Assembly (NCBI GenBank): GCA_905233555.1
Contig: CAJODF010000006.1
Coordinates: forward strand, 20,029 to 84,028
DNA length: 64,000 bases
DNA from: an uncultured Prevotella sp.
GTDB lineage: Bacteria > Bacteroidota > Bacteroidia > Bacteroidales > Bacteroidaceae
Reading direction: 5' to 3'
The notes beneath the pieces were generated by a model, which searched no databases, had not been told where the DNA came from, and was given only the letters and a program-made list of their open reading frames with translations. The position numbers and the translations under genes are program-made. This document shows positions 1 through 9,356 of this stretch, in pieces (position 1 is the stretch's first letter; the number at the start of each line of letters is the position of its first letter).

Positions 1-1327
1 TCTCATCATCGATGCCCGTCTCTCGATAATCTTCATCGTGGCGATGGTCATCCTCAGTTTCTCGCTCTACCATATCATCTCACGGGTGGCACGCCTCTTC
101 CAACAAGTCTTCGTGAAGTACGACGACCTGAACCAGAGCGTACAGGAGAACATCCAGGCCATCCGCGTAGTAAAGGCCTTTGTGCGTGAGGACTACGAAA
201 GCAAAAAGTTCAACAAGGCCGCCGAGGGCCTCTATAAATTATATGTACGCGCGGAAAGCCTCATGGCCCTCAACCACCCCATCATGAACCTGGTGGTATA
301 TGGCTGCATCATCGCCCTGTCGTGGTGGGGCGCCCACTTCATCGTCGGCGGCACACTGACCACCGGCGAACTTACCTCCCTCTTCACCTACGTCATGTCG
401 ATCCTCCAGTCACTGATGATGCTCTCCATGATCTTCGTCATGCTTACCCAGAGTGCCGCATCGGCCAAGCGCGTCTGCGAAGTCATTGAGGAAGAGCCCG
501 ACATCGTAAACCCAGAGAACCCCGTCTATGACATCCCCGACGGCAGCGTGACATTCAGCGGCGTCCGCTTCGATTATAACCGTCCGGCGGAAGGACAGCA
601 CAAGCGCTCGGCCCTCTTCAACGTCAGTTTCAACATCAAGAGCGGCGAAACCATTGGCGTCATCGGCGGCACCGGCTCGGGAAAATCCACCCTCATCAGC
701 CTCATCAGCCGCCTTTATGACCCCTCCGAAGGCGAAGTGCTCGTAGGCGGGCGCAACGTCAAGGACTACGACCTTACCGCCCTGCGCTCCGCCGTCAGCG
801 TCGTCCTCCAGAACAACATCCTCTTCAGCGGTTCTATCCTCGACAACCTGCGCTGGGGTAACCCAAAGGCTTCTCTCGACGACTGCCGCCGTGCCTGCCA
901 CTTGGCCTGTGCCGACGAGTTCATCGACCAGATGCCCGAGGGCTACGACACCCTGATTGCCCAAGGCGGTACCAACGTCAGCGGCGGTCAGAAGCAACGC
1001 CTCTGCATTGCCAGAGCCCTGCTGAAACAACCTAAGATACTGGTCCTCGACGACTCCACCTCAGCCTGCGACACGGCCACCGACGCCCAGATCCAACGCG
1101 CCTTCCGAGAAGAACTGCCCGAGATGACCAAACTCATCATCGCCCAACGCATCTCCAGTGTCAGGGACTGCGACCGCATCCTCGTCATGGACAACGGTGT
1201 CGTCACGGGCTTCGACACCCACAAGCACCTGCTGCAGACGAACGCCCTCTATCAGGAAATCAACGCCATCCAGAATGCCGACTGCGGCGACTTTGATGAG
1301 CAGAAAGAGAAAGGAGGTGCCGCATGA
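1..1327 (+). CDS. ABC transporter ATP-binding/permease protein (5' truncated by window edge)
   Basis: Frame is open from the window start. TM region, Walker A GGTGSGKST, signature VSGGQKQR and Walker B ILVLDDS present. Confidence 0.9.
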   Translation, partial: LIIDARLSIIFIVAMVILSFSLYHIISRVARLFQQVFVKYDDLNQSVQENIQAIRVVKAFVREDYESKKFNKAAEGLYKLYVRAESLMALNHPIMNLVVYGCIIALSWWGAHFIVGGTLTTGELTSLFTYVMSILQSLMMLSMIFVMLTQSAASAKRVCEVIEEEPDIVNPENPVYDIPDGSVTFSGVRFDYNRPAEGQHKRSALFNVSFNIKSGETIGVIGGTGSGKSTLISLISRLYDPSEGEVLVGGRNVKDYDLTALRSAVSVVLQNNILFSGSILDNLRWGNPKASLDDCRRACHLACADEFIDQMPEGYDTLIAQGGTNVSGGQKQRLCIARALLKQPKILVLDDSTSACDTATDAQIQRAFREELPEMTKLIIAQRISSVRDCDRILVMDNGVVTGFDTHKHLLQTNALYQEINAIQNADCGDFDEQKEKGGAA

Positions 1328-3141
1328 GACAGCCCAACTTCGGCGGCCCACGCGGCCAACACGGACAAGCCGGATTCCAGAAGGCCAGCAAAGAGCAGCG
1401 CGCCGTCATCTGGCGCCTGACGAAATACGTGCTCGGCAACTACAAGTACAGCATCGTCACCGTGCTGGCCTGCATCGCCATCACCTCCGTCACCACTCTC
1501 GCCTCCACCCTCTTCACCCGTACACTCATCGACGACTATATCACACCGCTGACGCAGACGGCCAACCCCGAATACTCGTCGCTCTGGCAGACACTCCTCA
1601 AACTCGGCGGCATCCTGCTCGTCGGCGTCATCTGCTCCTACCTCTACAACCGTCTGATGATCAACGTTTCGCAAGGCACCATGCTCCGCCTGCGCAAACT
1701 TATCTTCGAACGGATGGAACGCCTGCCTATCAGTTACTTCGACCAGCACGCCCACGGCGAGACTATGTCCGTCTATACCAACGACGTCGATTCCCTGCGG
1801 CAGATGATCTCCACCTCCATCTCGCAAGTCTTCAACTCCGCCATCACCATCGGTGTCACCTTCGCATCGATGATTGTGATGAGCATACCGCTCACCATGG
1901 TCAGCATCGTGATGGCCATCGTCATGATGGTAGTCACCACCAAACTCGGCAAGCGAAGCCGTATCCACTTCCGCACCCAGCAAGAGAGTCTTGCCCGTGT
2001 CAACGGCTTCATCGAGGAAATGATGACAGGACAGAAAGTTGTCAAGGTGTTCTGCCATGAACAACAAGCCATCGACGAGTTTGAACGCATCAACGAACAA
2101 CTGCGCTCCTCGGCCTGCAATGCCAACAGAATTGCCAATATCGTGATGCCCGTCAATGGAAACCTCTCCAACCTCGGCTACGTGCTCATCGCCGTTGTCG
2201 GCGCCACCCTCGCCCTGCATGGCGACGCCATCACCCTCGGAACCGTCGTAGCCTTCCTGACGCTGAACAAAAGTTTCACCCAACCCATCACCCACGTCTC
2301 CCAGCAGATCAACTCCGTGCTCAACGCCACCGTCGGCGCCGAACGCGTATTCCGCCTGATGGACGCCGAACCCGAAGTAGACGAAGGGACCGTAGAACTC
2401 CAAAACCCTGAAGGCGACGTTGACTTCACCGACGTTGACTTCGGCTATACACCCGAGAAACAAGTACTCTTCGACATTGATATCAATACCAACCCCGGAC
2501 AGAAAATTGCCTTCGTAGGCGGCACGGGAGCCGGCAAGACCACCATCATCAATCTCATCAACCGCTTCTACGAAATCCAGAAAGGCCACATTCTTTACGA
2601 CGGCATCCCTATCACCGACATCCGCAAGGACTCCCTGCGCCGCAGCATGAGCATCGTGCTTCAAGAGACCCATCTCTTTACCGCCACCGTGCTCGACAAC
2701 ATCCGCTACGGCCGACTTGGAGCCACCGACGAGGACTGCATCGCCGCCGCCAAACTCGTGGGCGCTGACGACTTCATCCGCCGTCTCGCCAACGGCTACC
2801 AGACCATACTCAACGGCGACGGCGGCAACCTCTCACAAGGCGAACGTCAACTCCTCGCCATCGCCCGTGCTGCCGTGGCTAACCCACCCGTCCTCATCCT
2901 CGACGAAGCCACCTCCAGCATCGATACCCGCACGGAGATGCTCGTCCAGCGCGGTATGGACACCCTGATGCAGGGCCGCACCACCTTCGTCATCGCCCAC
3001 CGCCTCAGCACCATCCGCAATGCCGACCTCATCATCGTCCTCGACCACGGTCGCATCATCGAACAGGGCACCCACGAACAACTCCTCGCCCAACAAGGCA
3101 AGTACCACCAACTCTACACCGGCAACGCCCTAACAGCATAA
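1324..3141 (+). CDS. ABC transporter ATP-binding/permease protein
   Basis: 605 aa; Walker A GGTGAGKTT, LSQGERQ, ILDEATSSID; overlaps the preceding ABC gene by 4 bp. Confidence 0.93.
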   Translation: MRQPNFGGPRGQHGQAGFQKASKEQRAVIWRLTKYVLGNYKYSIVTVLACIAITSVTTLASTLFTRTLIDDYITPLTQTANPEYSSLWQTLLKLGGILLVGVICSYLYNRLMINVSQGTMLRLRKLIFERMERLPISYFDQHAHGETMSVYTNDVDSLRQMISTSISQVFNSAITIGVTFASMIVMSIPLTMVSIVMAIVMMVVTTKLGKRSRIHFRTQQESLARVNGFIEEMMTGQKVVKVFCHEQQAIDEFERINEQLRSSACNANRIANIVMPVNGNLSNLGYVLIAVVGATLALHGDAITLGTVVAFLTLNKSFTQPITHVSQQINSVLNATVGAERVFRLMDAEPEVDEGTVELQNPEGDVDFTDVDFGYTPEKQVLFDIDINTNPGQKIAFVGGTGAGKTTIINLINRFYEIQKGHILYDGIPITDIRKDSLRRSMSIVLQETHLFTATVLDNIRYGRLGATDEDCIAAAKLVGADDFIRRLANGYQTILNGDGGNLSQGERQLLAIARAAVANPPVLILDEATSSIDTRTEMLVQRGMDTLMQGRTTFVIAHRLSTIRNADLIIVLDHGRIIEQGTHEQLLAQQGKYHQLYTGNALTA

Positions 3142-3264
3142 ATCAGAGGCTGGTGAAGTATGCTCAAAGGATAGAGAGAGGAATGAAAAAGTTGTCGAAA
3201 GTCTTGGTGCTTTCGTTTATTATCCTTATCTTTGCATCCAAGAATAACTAAAGGCATGTGTCGT

Positions 3265-4011
3265 ATGAAGAAATGGATTGTTTGTCTGGTTGTGGCATGC
3301 GGATTTGCTCCCGCATCTGCACAGGAGTATGGACTGTTTAACCACGTCGGCATCAATGCCGGCGTAGGATCGGAAGGTATCAGCGTGGGGCTGGCCACGC
3401 CCATCACGGAGTATCTGGAACTGAGTGCCGGAGTGAACATCATGCCGGGCATTAAGATCAAGGACGATGAGAGCATCAACGTCTCGACGCCTATTCCGGG
3501 CTATAGTCTGAAGACACTTAAGATAGAGGGCAACCTGGCACGCACGACCTTCGATGTAAAACTGAGCGTGTATCCCGGCGGCGACTCGTTCCCCATGTAT
3601 CTCGTCGGCGGTTTTTCCTTTGGCGGCGAGAAACTCGGCAAGTTGGAGGGTTTCAGTCCGGAAGTAGCCCAACTGTATCAGGAATTCCCCCAGTATGCCG
3701 GTGTGATCTCTACCCACCTCGATGAGTATGAGTTGCGCTTCGACCGTCAAGGCTACGTCAAGGGAGATGTAAGGGTGAAGAAGTTCCGTCCGTATGTAGG
3801 ATTCGGATTCGGCAGGCAGATTCCCAAGAACAGGATTGGTTTCCGCTTTGAACTCGGCTGTCAGTTTATGGGAAAGATGAAGATCTATCAGGACGATCAG
3901 GAGATCAGTGCCACGCTGAAAGATAAATCCGACGGCGACTTCTCGAAAGTGATTGACAAACTGAAGGTATATCCCGTACTGAGATTGACGCTGACTGGGC
4001 GTATCCTATAA
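3265..4011 (+). CDS. Secreted/outer-membrane-associated hypothetical protein
   Basis: Signal peptide MKKWIVCLVVACGFAPASA; beta-rich body; promoter-like TATCTTTG upstream. Confidence 0.7.
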   Translation: MKKWIVCLVVACGFAPASAQEYGLFNHVGINAGVGSEGISVGLATPITEYLELSAGVNIMPGIKIKDDESINVSTPIPGYSLKTLKIEGNLARTTFDVKLSVYPGGDSFPMYLVGGFSFGGEKLGKLEGFSPEVAQLYQEFPQYAGVISTHLDEYELRFDRQGYVKGDVRVKKFRPYVGFGFGRQIPKNRIGFRFELGCQFMGKMKIYQDDQEISATLKDKSDGDFSKVIDKLKVYPVLRLTLTGRIL

Positions 4012-4012
4012 A

Positions 4013-4044
4013 AATAAAGGCTTGCGGATTCGCAAGCCTTTATT
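4013..4044. terminator. Bidirectional intrinsic terminator
   Basis: aataaaggcttgcg-gatt-cgcaagcctttatt, perfect 14-bp stem between convergent genes. Confidence 0.85.
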
Positions 4045-4049
4045 GGTTG

Positions 4050-4526
4050 TTAGAACTTTGCCATCTTAATGGCGACCACGGCGCACTCATCGCCTTTGTT
4101 GCCATGCTTACCGCCGGCGCGGTCGCGCGCCTGCTGCAAGTCGTTGGTGGTCAGGAGTCCGAATACGACGGGGATGTTGCTAGTGGCATTGAGACGGGCA
4201 ATGCCCTCTGTGACACCCTGACAGATATAGTCGAAGTGAGGTGTCTCGCCACGGATGACGCTACCGAGGATGATGACGGCGTCGTAGCCATCGTTGAGAG
4301 TCATTTGGTGGGCACCATACACGAGTTCGAACGAGCCGGGTACGGTCTTCACGTGGATGTTCTCGGGCAGTGCACCGTGCTTCTCAAGGGTAGAAACACA
4401 GCCATCGAGCAAGGCACCCGTGATTTCGGGATTCCACTCAGCCACCACGATGCCGAATATCATGTTCGAGGCATCAGGGACAGCTGCAAAGTCGTAGTCG
4501 GAGAGGTTATGCAGTGCGGTAGCCAT
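4050..4526 (-). CDS. ribH: 6,7-dimethyl-8-ribityllumazine synthase
   Basis: [44 protein letters not shown] motifs. Confidence 0.95.
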   Translation of the reverse strand: MATALHNLSDYDFAAVPDASNMIFGIVVAEWNPEITGALLDGCVSTLEKHGALPENIHVKTVPGSFELVYGAHQMTLNDGYDAVIILGSVIRGETPHFDYICQGVTEGIARLNATSNIPVVFGLLTTNDLQQARDRAGGKHGNKGDECAVVAIKMAKF

Positions 4527-5206
4527 TACTCCTTGACGCGCTCAATATACTGGTCAATGGTCTGATACTGCATCGACTGGAAGTAGTCCTTCTTAATCTT
4601 CTCGTACAGTTTCAGAGCGTCAGCCTTCTTACCCTGGCTCTCGAGGATCTCACCGGCCTGGATGAGGAAGGTGGGAGAGAGCGAGTTGTTGTCGGCCATC
4701 TCGGCAGCCTTCTTCAGAGTGCTGACAGCCTTGTCGAGTTGGTTCAGGTGAGCGTAGGCATTGCCTAATGCACCGACGGCTGCGGGAGATACCATCTGGT
4801 CGTCGCTGGCATCATATTTCTCCAAGTAGCGGGCTGCCTCCTGCCACTTGTCGAGTTTAGCGAAGCAGAGTCCGGCATAGAGATTGGCCAGGTTGCCGGC
4901 CTTGGTGCTGCTGTACTCACTGGCGAGAGTGATGAAGCCCTTGAAAGTGGCGCTGTCGCCATTGAGGGCCTTCTGGAACTCGCCTACTGCGAAATAGTCC
5001 TGACCCTTGGCGATAGCCGTGCTGGCCTTTGCCTCCTTCGGGCCGGAGATGTAAGTCTTGTAAAGTACGATACCTGCAATGATGACCACGATGGCGATCA
5101 CGGCAGCGATAATAGCCTTCTTGTATTTCAGGAAGAAGGCCTCACTTTGACTGATGGTCTGCTCTTCCACGACGGGAGCAGCCTGCTGTTTGTTGTTGTT
5201 TGCCAT
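4526..5206 (-). CDS. TM-anchored tetratricopeptide-repeat protein
   Basis: Start trimmed to MANNNKQQ; single N-terminal TM followed by TPR-like helices. Confidence 0.85.
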   Translation of the reverse strand: MANNNKQQAAPVVEEQTISQSEAFFLKYKKAIIAAVIAIVVIIAGIVLYKTYISGPKEAKASTAIAKGQDYFAVGEFQKALNGDSATFKGFITLASEYSSTKAGNLANLYAGLCFAKLDKWQEAARYLEKYDASDDQMVSPAAVGALGNAYAHLNQLDKAVSTLKKAAEMADNNSLSPTFLIQAGEILESQGKKADALKLYEKIKKDYFQSMQYQTIDQYIERVKE

Positions 5207-5332
5207 TTTTATTGCTATTTTTTTATTGTTCCAACGGACGCAATCCACCCTTTCGGGCAAATTCGGGTGCAAAGGTACAAAAAAGAAGTGAAAAAAAAAA
5301 GGAAAATGAAAAAAACTTCGTACCTTTGTAGC

Positions 5333-6424
5333 ATGATTCTCGAAAAACTGACGTTGATGAACTACAAGAACATTGCGGAGGCAACGCTGGCGTTGTCGCC
5401 TAAGATGAACTGTTTCATCGGTCAGAACGGGGCCGGCAAGACGAATATCCTCGATGCCATCTACTACCTCTCTTTCTGCCACTCGGCCAACAACCCTATC
5501 GACTCGCAGGTAATCCGCCACGGCGAAGATTTCTTCATCATCGAAGGGAACTACGATGAGGATGTGTGTGTGACAGCGGCGATGAAGCGGGGCCAGAAGA
5601 AGCACATCAAGCGCAACAAGAAGGAATATAAGCGGCTGTCAGAGCATATCGGGCAGATACCCGTGGTCGTAGTGTCGCCATCGGACACCCTACTGATTGA
5701 GAGTGGCAGCGAGGAGCGCCGCCGACTGATGGACATGGTGATTTCGCAATACGATCCCACCTATATCGACGCCCTGAACCGTTACAACAAGGCCCTCCAG
5801 CAGCGTAACACCATGTTGAAAGGCGAGGAGGAGCCCAACGTGGATGTGATTGGCATCTGGGAAGAGCAGATGGCTACGGCCGGCGAACAGATCTATGAGC
5901 GCAGGGATGCCTTCGTCAGGGAGATGGTGCCGATCTTCCAGAGATACTACGAGACAATATCCGGCAACCGCGAACGGGTGTCCATCAACTACATCTCGCA
6001 CTGTCAGCGGGGACCGTTGTTGGAGGTGATCCAGCGCGACCGATTAAAGGACCGCGCCGTAGGCTACTCGCTGCACGGTATTCATCGTGACGATCTGGAG
6101 TTCATGATCGGCGACCACCTGATGAAGCGCGAGGGTAGTCAGGGTCAGAACAAAACTTTTGTCATTTCGCTGAAGTTGGCGCAGTTCGACTTCCTGAAGC
6201 GTACGAACTCGAAGACCACTCCCCTACTCCTGCTGGATGACATCTTTGACAAGTTGGACGCCAGACGCGTGGAGCAGATTGTGAGTCTGGTGGCGGGTGA
6301 GGACTTCGGTCAGATTTTTATTACTGACACCAACCGAGAGCATCTGGACCAGATTCTGTCGGCTTCCTCGCACGACTATAAAATCTTTTATGTAGAAGAC
6401 GGGCATGTTCAGGAGAGAGGTTAA
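5333..6424 (+). CDS. recF: DNA replication/repair protein RecF
   Basis: MILEKLTLMNYKNI, GQNGAGKTNILDAIYYLS, LLLLDDIFDKLD; start follows a TACCTTTG promoter. Confidence 0.95.
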   Translation: MILEKLTLMNYKNIAEATLALSPKMNCFIGQNGAGKTNILDAIYYLSFCHSANNPIDSQVIRHGEDFFIIEGNYDEDVCVTAAMKRGQKKHIKRNKKEYKRLSEHIGQIPVVVVSPSDTLLIESGSEERRRLMDMVISQYDPTYIDALNRYNKALQQRNTMLKGEEEPNVDVIGIWEEQMATAGEQIYERRDAFVREMVPIFQRYYETISGNRERVSINYISHCQRGPLLEVIQRDRLKDRAVGYSLHGIHRDDLEFMIGDHLMKREGSQGQNKTFVISLKLAQFDFLKRTNSKTTPLLLLDDIFDKLDARRVEQIVSLVAGEDFGQIFITDTNREHLDQILSASSHDYKIFYVEDGHVQERG

Positions 6425-6695
6425 GAACATCAAGGAACTGATTCTGAAGAATCTGCGGGAGCAGGGGCTGGAGACGCCTCTGCTGCAGAAACGGCTGATG
6501 GAGGCATGGCCTACGGTGGCGGGAGAGATGATTGCCCGCTATACCGATGGGATAAGCATCCGCAACCAGACACTCTACGTGCACCTGACGAATCCAGCTC
6601 TGAGACAGGACCTCTCAATGCAACGCTCTGACTATGTGAAACGATTGAATGCGTATGTGGGCAGTCAGGTGATTGCCGACATACGATTCCATTAG
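6405..6695 (+). CDS. DUF721 (DciA-like) domain protein
   Basis: AWPTVAGEMIARYTDGISIRNQTLYVHLTNPALRQDLSMQ; overlaps recF 3' end by 20 bp. Confidence 0.85.
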   Translation: MFRREVKNIKELILKNLREQGLETPLLQKRLMEAWPTVAGEMIARYTDGISIRNQTLYVHLTNPALRQDLSMQRSDYVKRLNAYVGSQVIADIRFH

Positions 6696-7219
6696 ATGAC
6701 TTCATCCACGGGGATGTCGTGTTCGTCAGTCGGGACTTCCGCAACCTTCTGGAAATCAAAGCAGACGCCGAACACGGAGGCAGTCCATCTGTATTCGGAG
6801 AGGAAGCGGTCGTAGTAGCCGCGACCGCGACCCAGACGGCGTCTGGCTGCATCGAAGGCGAGGCCAGGCACGAGAATGACGTCGATCTGCGTATGGTCGG
6901 TATAAGTCTCGCCTACCGGTTCCATGATATGGAAGGCCCCTTCGCAGAGGTCATGAATGTCCGTATAGCGGCGCAGTTCCATGGTTTCGCTGTCAATCAC
7001 CTTAGGTAGCAGAACGGTCTTACCTTCGGCCACCAGATCGTCAAGTAATGGACGGATATCCACCTCGTCTGGCAAAGGAAAATAGGCCACGACGGTCTGT
7101 GCATCCTTTACCCGATCTTTCAGGCGGGCGACAATAGGAAGCGACAGTTCTTCCAGTTGTTGCAGGGAGAACTGTCGCTTGATCTGGCGCATCTGCTGCC
7201 TGAGTTCGCTCTTACGCAT
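6692..7219 (-). CDS. 5-formyltetrahydrofolate cyclo-ligase
   Basis: VLVPGLAFDAARRRLGRGRGYYDRFL motif. Confidence 0.93.
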   Translation of the reverse strand: MRKSELRQQMRQIKRQFSLQQLEELSLPIVARLKDRVKDAQTVVAYFPLPDEVDIRPLLDDLVAEGKTVLLPKVIDSETMELRRYTDIHDLCEGAFHIMEPVGETYTDHTQIDVILVPGLAFDAARRRLGRGRGYYDRFLSEYRWTASVFGVCFDFQKVAEVPTDEHDIPVDEVI

Positions 7220-8912
7220 GAGCCACTAAGTTTGCCGTGACATGGGTACCGCGATAGTCGAAGGCTTTTGCCACCTTCTTGGGCTGTCCGGTATTCTCCG
7301 GCTGCGGGAAGGCCTTGCCCTCGTCAAAGAGTCGGAGAGACTGGATGATAGCGGGGTCATCCTGATTAAGATACTCCGTCCAAGCCTGCTCGTCGAGTAT
7401 GTTATAGATGATGCGGCTATTCAGATAACGCTCCAAGAGTTTATGCGACTTCTGTATCATCAGGTTACGACGCTTCAGACCGTTCTTGTCGCCAAAGGTG
7501 GCAAACTTATCCACGATATTCTGTCGCTTCAGGTAGGCCTCCAACTGCTTACCGTCCTTCATCTCCTTGAGTTTCGTACGGTTCTCGTCGGTATATTGAT
7601 AGGCATACTGGACAATAAGTCCACTCATGGATGCTTCCTTATAATACGAGGTCATGCCCAGCGTATCCTCCGGCACGAAGATGTCAGGCGTGATACCGCC
7701 ACCGCCATAGACGACACGTCCGTTACTTGTATGATACTCCGGTCCGGTGTGCTTGATGCTGTCCTGCGAGAAGAATTCGCCGTGCTGATAGCGGCTAAGC
7801 AGGTCTTCCTCGTACTCGCGGTCGGCTCCGGAGGTATAGGGTTTCTGGATGCAGCGGCCCGAAGGACTGTAGTAGCGGGCAATGGTGAGGCGCATCATGG
7901 AGTGGTCGGAGAACTCTATCGGCTGCTGCACCAGGCCCTTGCCAAAGGAGCGACGCCCGATGATGGTTCCTCGGTCGTTGTCCTGAATGGCACCGGCCAG
8001 AATCTCAGAAGCCGAGGCAGAACCTTCATCTATCAGTACCACGAGAGGCAGGGTCTGATAGGAGCCGCGCCCGTCGCTGCGGTATTCCTGACGGGGCGAC
8101 TTACGGCCCTGAGTATAGACAATCAGTTTACCCCTCGACAGAAATTCGTTGGCGATCTGCACGGCCGAGGCGAGATAACCGCCCGTGTTGCTGCGCAGGT
8201 CGATGACCAGATTGGAAAATCCTTGCTGGGAGAGTTTAGCGAGTGCTATCAGCATTTCAGGATAGGTGTTCTCACCGAAGTTCTTGATCTTGATATAGCC
8301 TGTCTCCTCATTAATCATATAGCAGGCCGTCACACTCTTGGTGGGTATTTCACCACGGGTCACAGTCACATGGCGCACCTTTTTCTCACCGTAGCGTATG
8401 ATGCCCAGTTTCACCTTTGTGTCCTTAGGTCCCTTCAGACGGTGCATAGCTTCCTCGTTGGTAACCTTCTTACCGACGAAGACAGAGTCATCGACCTCTA
8501 CGATCTTGTCGCCAGCCACCAGGCCTGCCCGTTCGGCAGGGCCATTACTGATGACATTCTGCACGCGGATGGTGTCCTGACGGATAGTAAACTCGATGCC
8601 TACGCCCGAGAAAGAGCCTTTCAGGTCGTCATTAGCAATCTGCACATCCTTCGCTGCAATGTAGGTGGAGTGCGGGTCTAGTTCTGAGAGGATCTGCGGC
8701 ATGGCCTTCTCCACCAGATCGTTCATATCGACGGTATCCACGTACATATCGTTGACGTAGTGGAGCAGGTTGTTAAGTTTACTGCCGTTGGAATTGATGA
8801 TGCTCAGCCGGTTGCCTGAGAAATGATTGGCATAGAAGGTGCCCACCAGTATGCCGAGTACAACACACAGGGCCATCCAGAGCGGAGCAAAACGGATTGA
8901 CTTATGATTCAT
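7212..8912 (-). CDS. S41 family C-terminal processing peptidase
   Basis: PDZ region plus LIDEGSASASEILAGAIQDN and FGKGLVQ catalytic motifs. Confidence 0.95.
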   Translation of the reverse strand: MNHKSIRFAPLWMALCVVLGILVGTFYANHFSGNRLSIINSNGSKLNNLLHYVNDMYVDTVDMNDLVEKAMPQILSELDPHSTYIAAKDVQIANDDLKGSFSGVGIEFTIRQDTIRVQNVISNGPAERAGLVAGDKIVEVDDSVFVGKKVTNEEAMHRLKGPKDTKVKLGIIRYGEKKVRHVTVTRGEIPTKSVTACYMINEETGYIKIKNFGENTYPEMLIALAKLSQQGFSNLVIDLRSNTGGYLASAVQIANEFLSRGKLIVYTQGRKSPRQEYRSDGRGSYQTLPLVVLIDEGSASASEILAGAIQDNDRGTIIGRRSFGKGLVQQPIEFSDHSMMRLTIARYYSPSGRCIQKPYTSGADREYEEDLLSRYQHGEFFSQDSIKHTGPEYHTSNGRVVYGGGGITPDIFVPEDTLGMTSYYKEASMSGLIVQYAYQYTDENRTKLKEMKDGKQLEAYLKRQNIVDKFATFGDKNGLKRRNLMIQKSHKLLERYLNSRIIYNILDEQAWTEYLNQDDPAIIQSLRLFDEGKAFPQPENTGQPKKVAKAFDYRGTHVTANLVAHA

Positions 8913-8933
8913 ATTACTTCGTTAACTTCTTAA

Positions 8934-9356
8934 TTACTCAACTTCTAAATAAATGACCTCGATGCCGGCACGCTCCAAGAGATCAATGCCGTCGGTGAGG
9001 CGGTATTTCTCGCCATAGACCACCCGTTTGAACCCTGCCTGAATGATGAGTTTGGCACACTCGATACAGGGCGAGGCGGTGATATAGATGGTGGCACCGT
9101 CGCTATTGTTGTTCGAACGGGCCAGTTTGGTGATGGCGTTCGCCTCAGCATGGAGCACGTAAGGCTTAGTCACATTGTTATCGTCTTCGCAGATATTCTC
9201 GAAGCCACTGGGCGTACCGTTATAGCCGTCACTGATGATCATCTTGTCCTTGACCACCAGTGCTCCCACCTGCCGACGCTGGCAGTAGGAATTTTCTGCC
9301 CATATACGCGCCATCCTCAGATAGCGTTCATCCAGTTTTCTTTGTTTTGATTCCAT
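8934..9356 (-). CDS. dCMP/cytidine deaminase family protein
   Basis: HAEANAI and PCIECAKLI zinc motifs. Confidence 0.92.
   Translation of the reverse strand: MESKQRKLDERYLRMARIWAENSYCQRRQVGALVVKDKMIISDGYNGTPSGFENICEDDNNVTKPYVLHAEANAITKLARSNNNSDGATIYITASPCIECAKLIIQAGFKRVVYGEKYRLTDGIDLLERAGIEVIYLEVE

Noticed and set aside
1252-2673. 473-aa minus-strand ORF
   Set aside because: Antisense to two conserved ABC transporter genes; low-complexity acidic/His-rich translation typical of shadow ORFs in GC-rich coding sequence.
7242-8681. 479-aa plus-strand ORF
   Set aside because: Antisense to the S41 peptidase, which has clear catalytic motifs.
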